From Bacillota bacterium (GTDB lineage: Bacteria > Bacillota > Clostridia > UBA1381), in contig JAJQAT010000196.1 of the NCBI GenBank assembly GCA_021203665.1, positions 6,826 to 11,875 on the forward strand: a DNA stretch of 5,050 nt. Direction: 5' to 3'. Below the pieces are notes generated by a model that had not been told where the DNA came from, did no database searches, and was given only the letters and a program-made list of their open reading frames with translations. Positions 5,046 to 5,050 of this stretch are shown piece after piece. The position numbers and the translations under genes were made by a program. How positions within the stretch are numbered: position 1 is the first letter of the stretch; each line of letters starts with the position of its first letter.

Positions 5046-5050
5046 ATAAA

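Larger units (their letters stand above)
4864..5050. other. Non-coding tail after tuf; repeat-like and palindromic
   Basis: No credible gene lies in these 187 nt; open frames on either strand are short and lack binding sites. The first part (about 4877-4919) folds imperfectly through GAGCA (4883-4887) and TGCTC (4911-4915). It is followed by a perfect palindrome (4935-4953), a terminator for the minus strand (4966-4997) and a small hairpin at 5029-5039. A minus-strand frame is open from the right edge to a TGA at 4999-4997 (18 codons), but it ends at the terminator stem and is not recognisable. Confidence 0.5.

Noticed and set aside
4997..5050. Minus-strand open frame at the right edge as the C-terminus of a convergent gene
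   Set aside because: Only 18 codons are visible, all three minus frames stop nearby, the residues match no family I know, and the stop falls on the terminator stem; not enough to call a CDS.

Overview
This window is the ribosomal/elongation-factor end of a bacterial str (streptomycin) operon. In order on the + strand it holds the 3' end of an L7Ae-family RNA-binding protein gene (ybxF-like), rpsL (S12), rpsG (S7), fusA (EF-G) and tuf (EF-Tu). This order is the one expected downstream of rpoB-rpoC in Firmicutes. The L7Ae-like gene next to rpsL, the long Firmicute-type N-terminal segment of S12, strong AAAGGAGG-type ribosome binding sites and moderate GC content with AT-rich spacers all point to a Clostridia-type organism. 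A gut Ruminococcaceae/Oscillospiraceae-like genome is my best guess. That placement is inference from sequence style, not from a search.

Layout: 1-115, end of the L7Ae-like gene. 116-176, short spacer with a weak promoter-like sequence. 177-596, rpsL. 597-758, a 162-nt leader with two hairpins and a tandem repeat. 759-1229, rpsG, starting at GTG. 1230-1349, a second structured leader. 1350-3461, fusA. 3462-3619, a spacer with an imperfect hairpin followed by a very good sigma-A-type promoter (TTGATT, 17 bp, TACAAT). 3620-4822, tuf. 4834-4863, a strong intrinsic terminator closing the operon. 4864-5050, non-coding sequence with an 8-bp perfect palindrome that looks like a dispersed intergenic repeat, an intrinsic terminator facing the other way (for a convergent gene beyond the right edge), and a short TCAC/GTGA hairpin next to TATAAT-like sequence.

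The genes work together in translation. S12 and S7 are small-subunit proteins of the decoding centre and the head/exit region. EF-Tu delivers aminoacyl-tRNA, and EF-G drives translocation. tuf probably has its own promoter in addition to read-through from the operon, as suits the large amount of EF-Tu a cell needs.

I found no new biological system. All four complete genes are intact, full-length and canonical. The points most worth a second look are: an arginine in S12 where the E. coli protein has Lys88, a position where Lys-to-Arg is a classic streptomycin-resistance change; the structured rpsL-rpsG leader, where a CTCC segment can pair either with an upstream GGAG or with the rpsG Shine-Dalgarno; and the palindrome-rich stretch after tuf.
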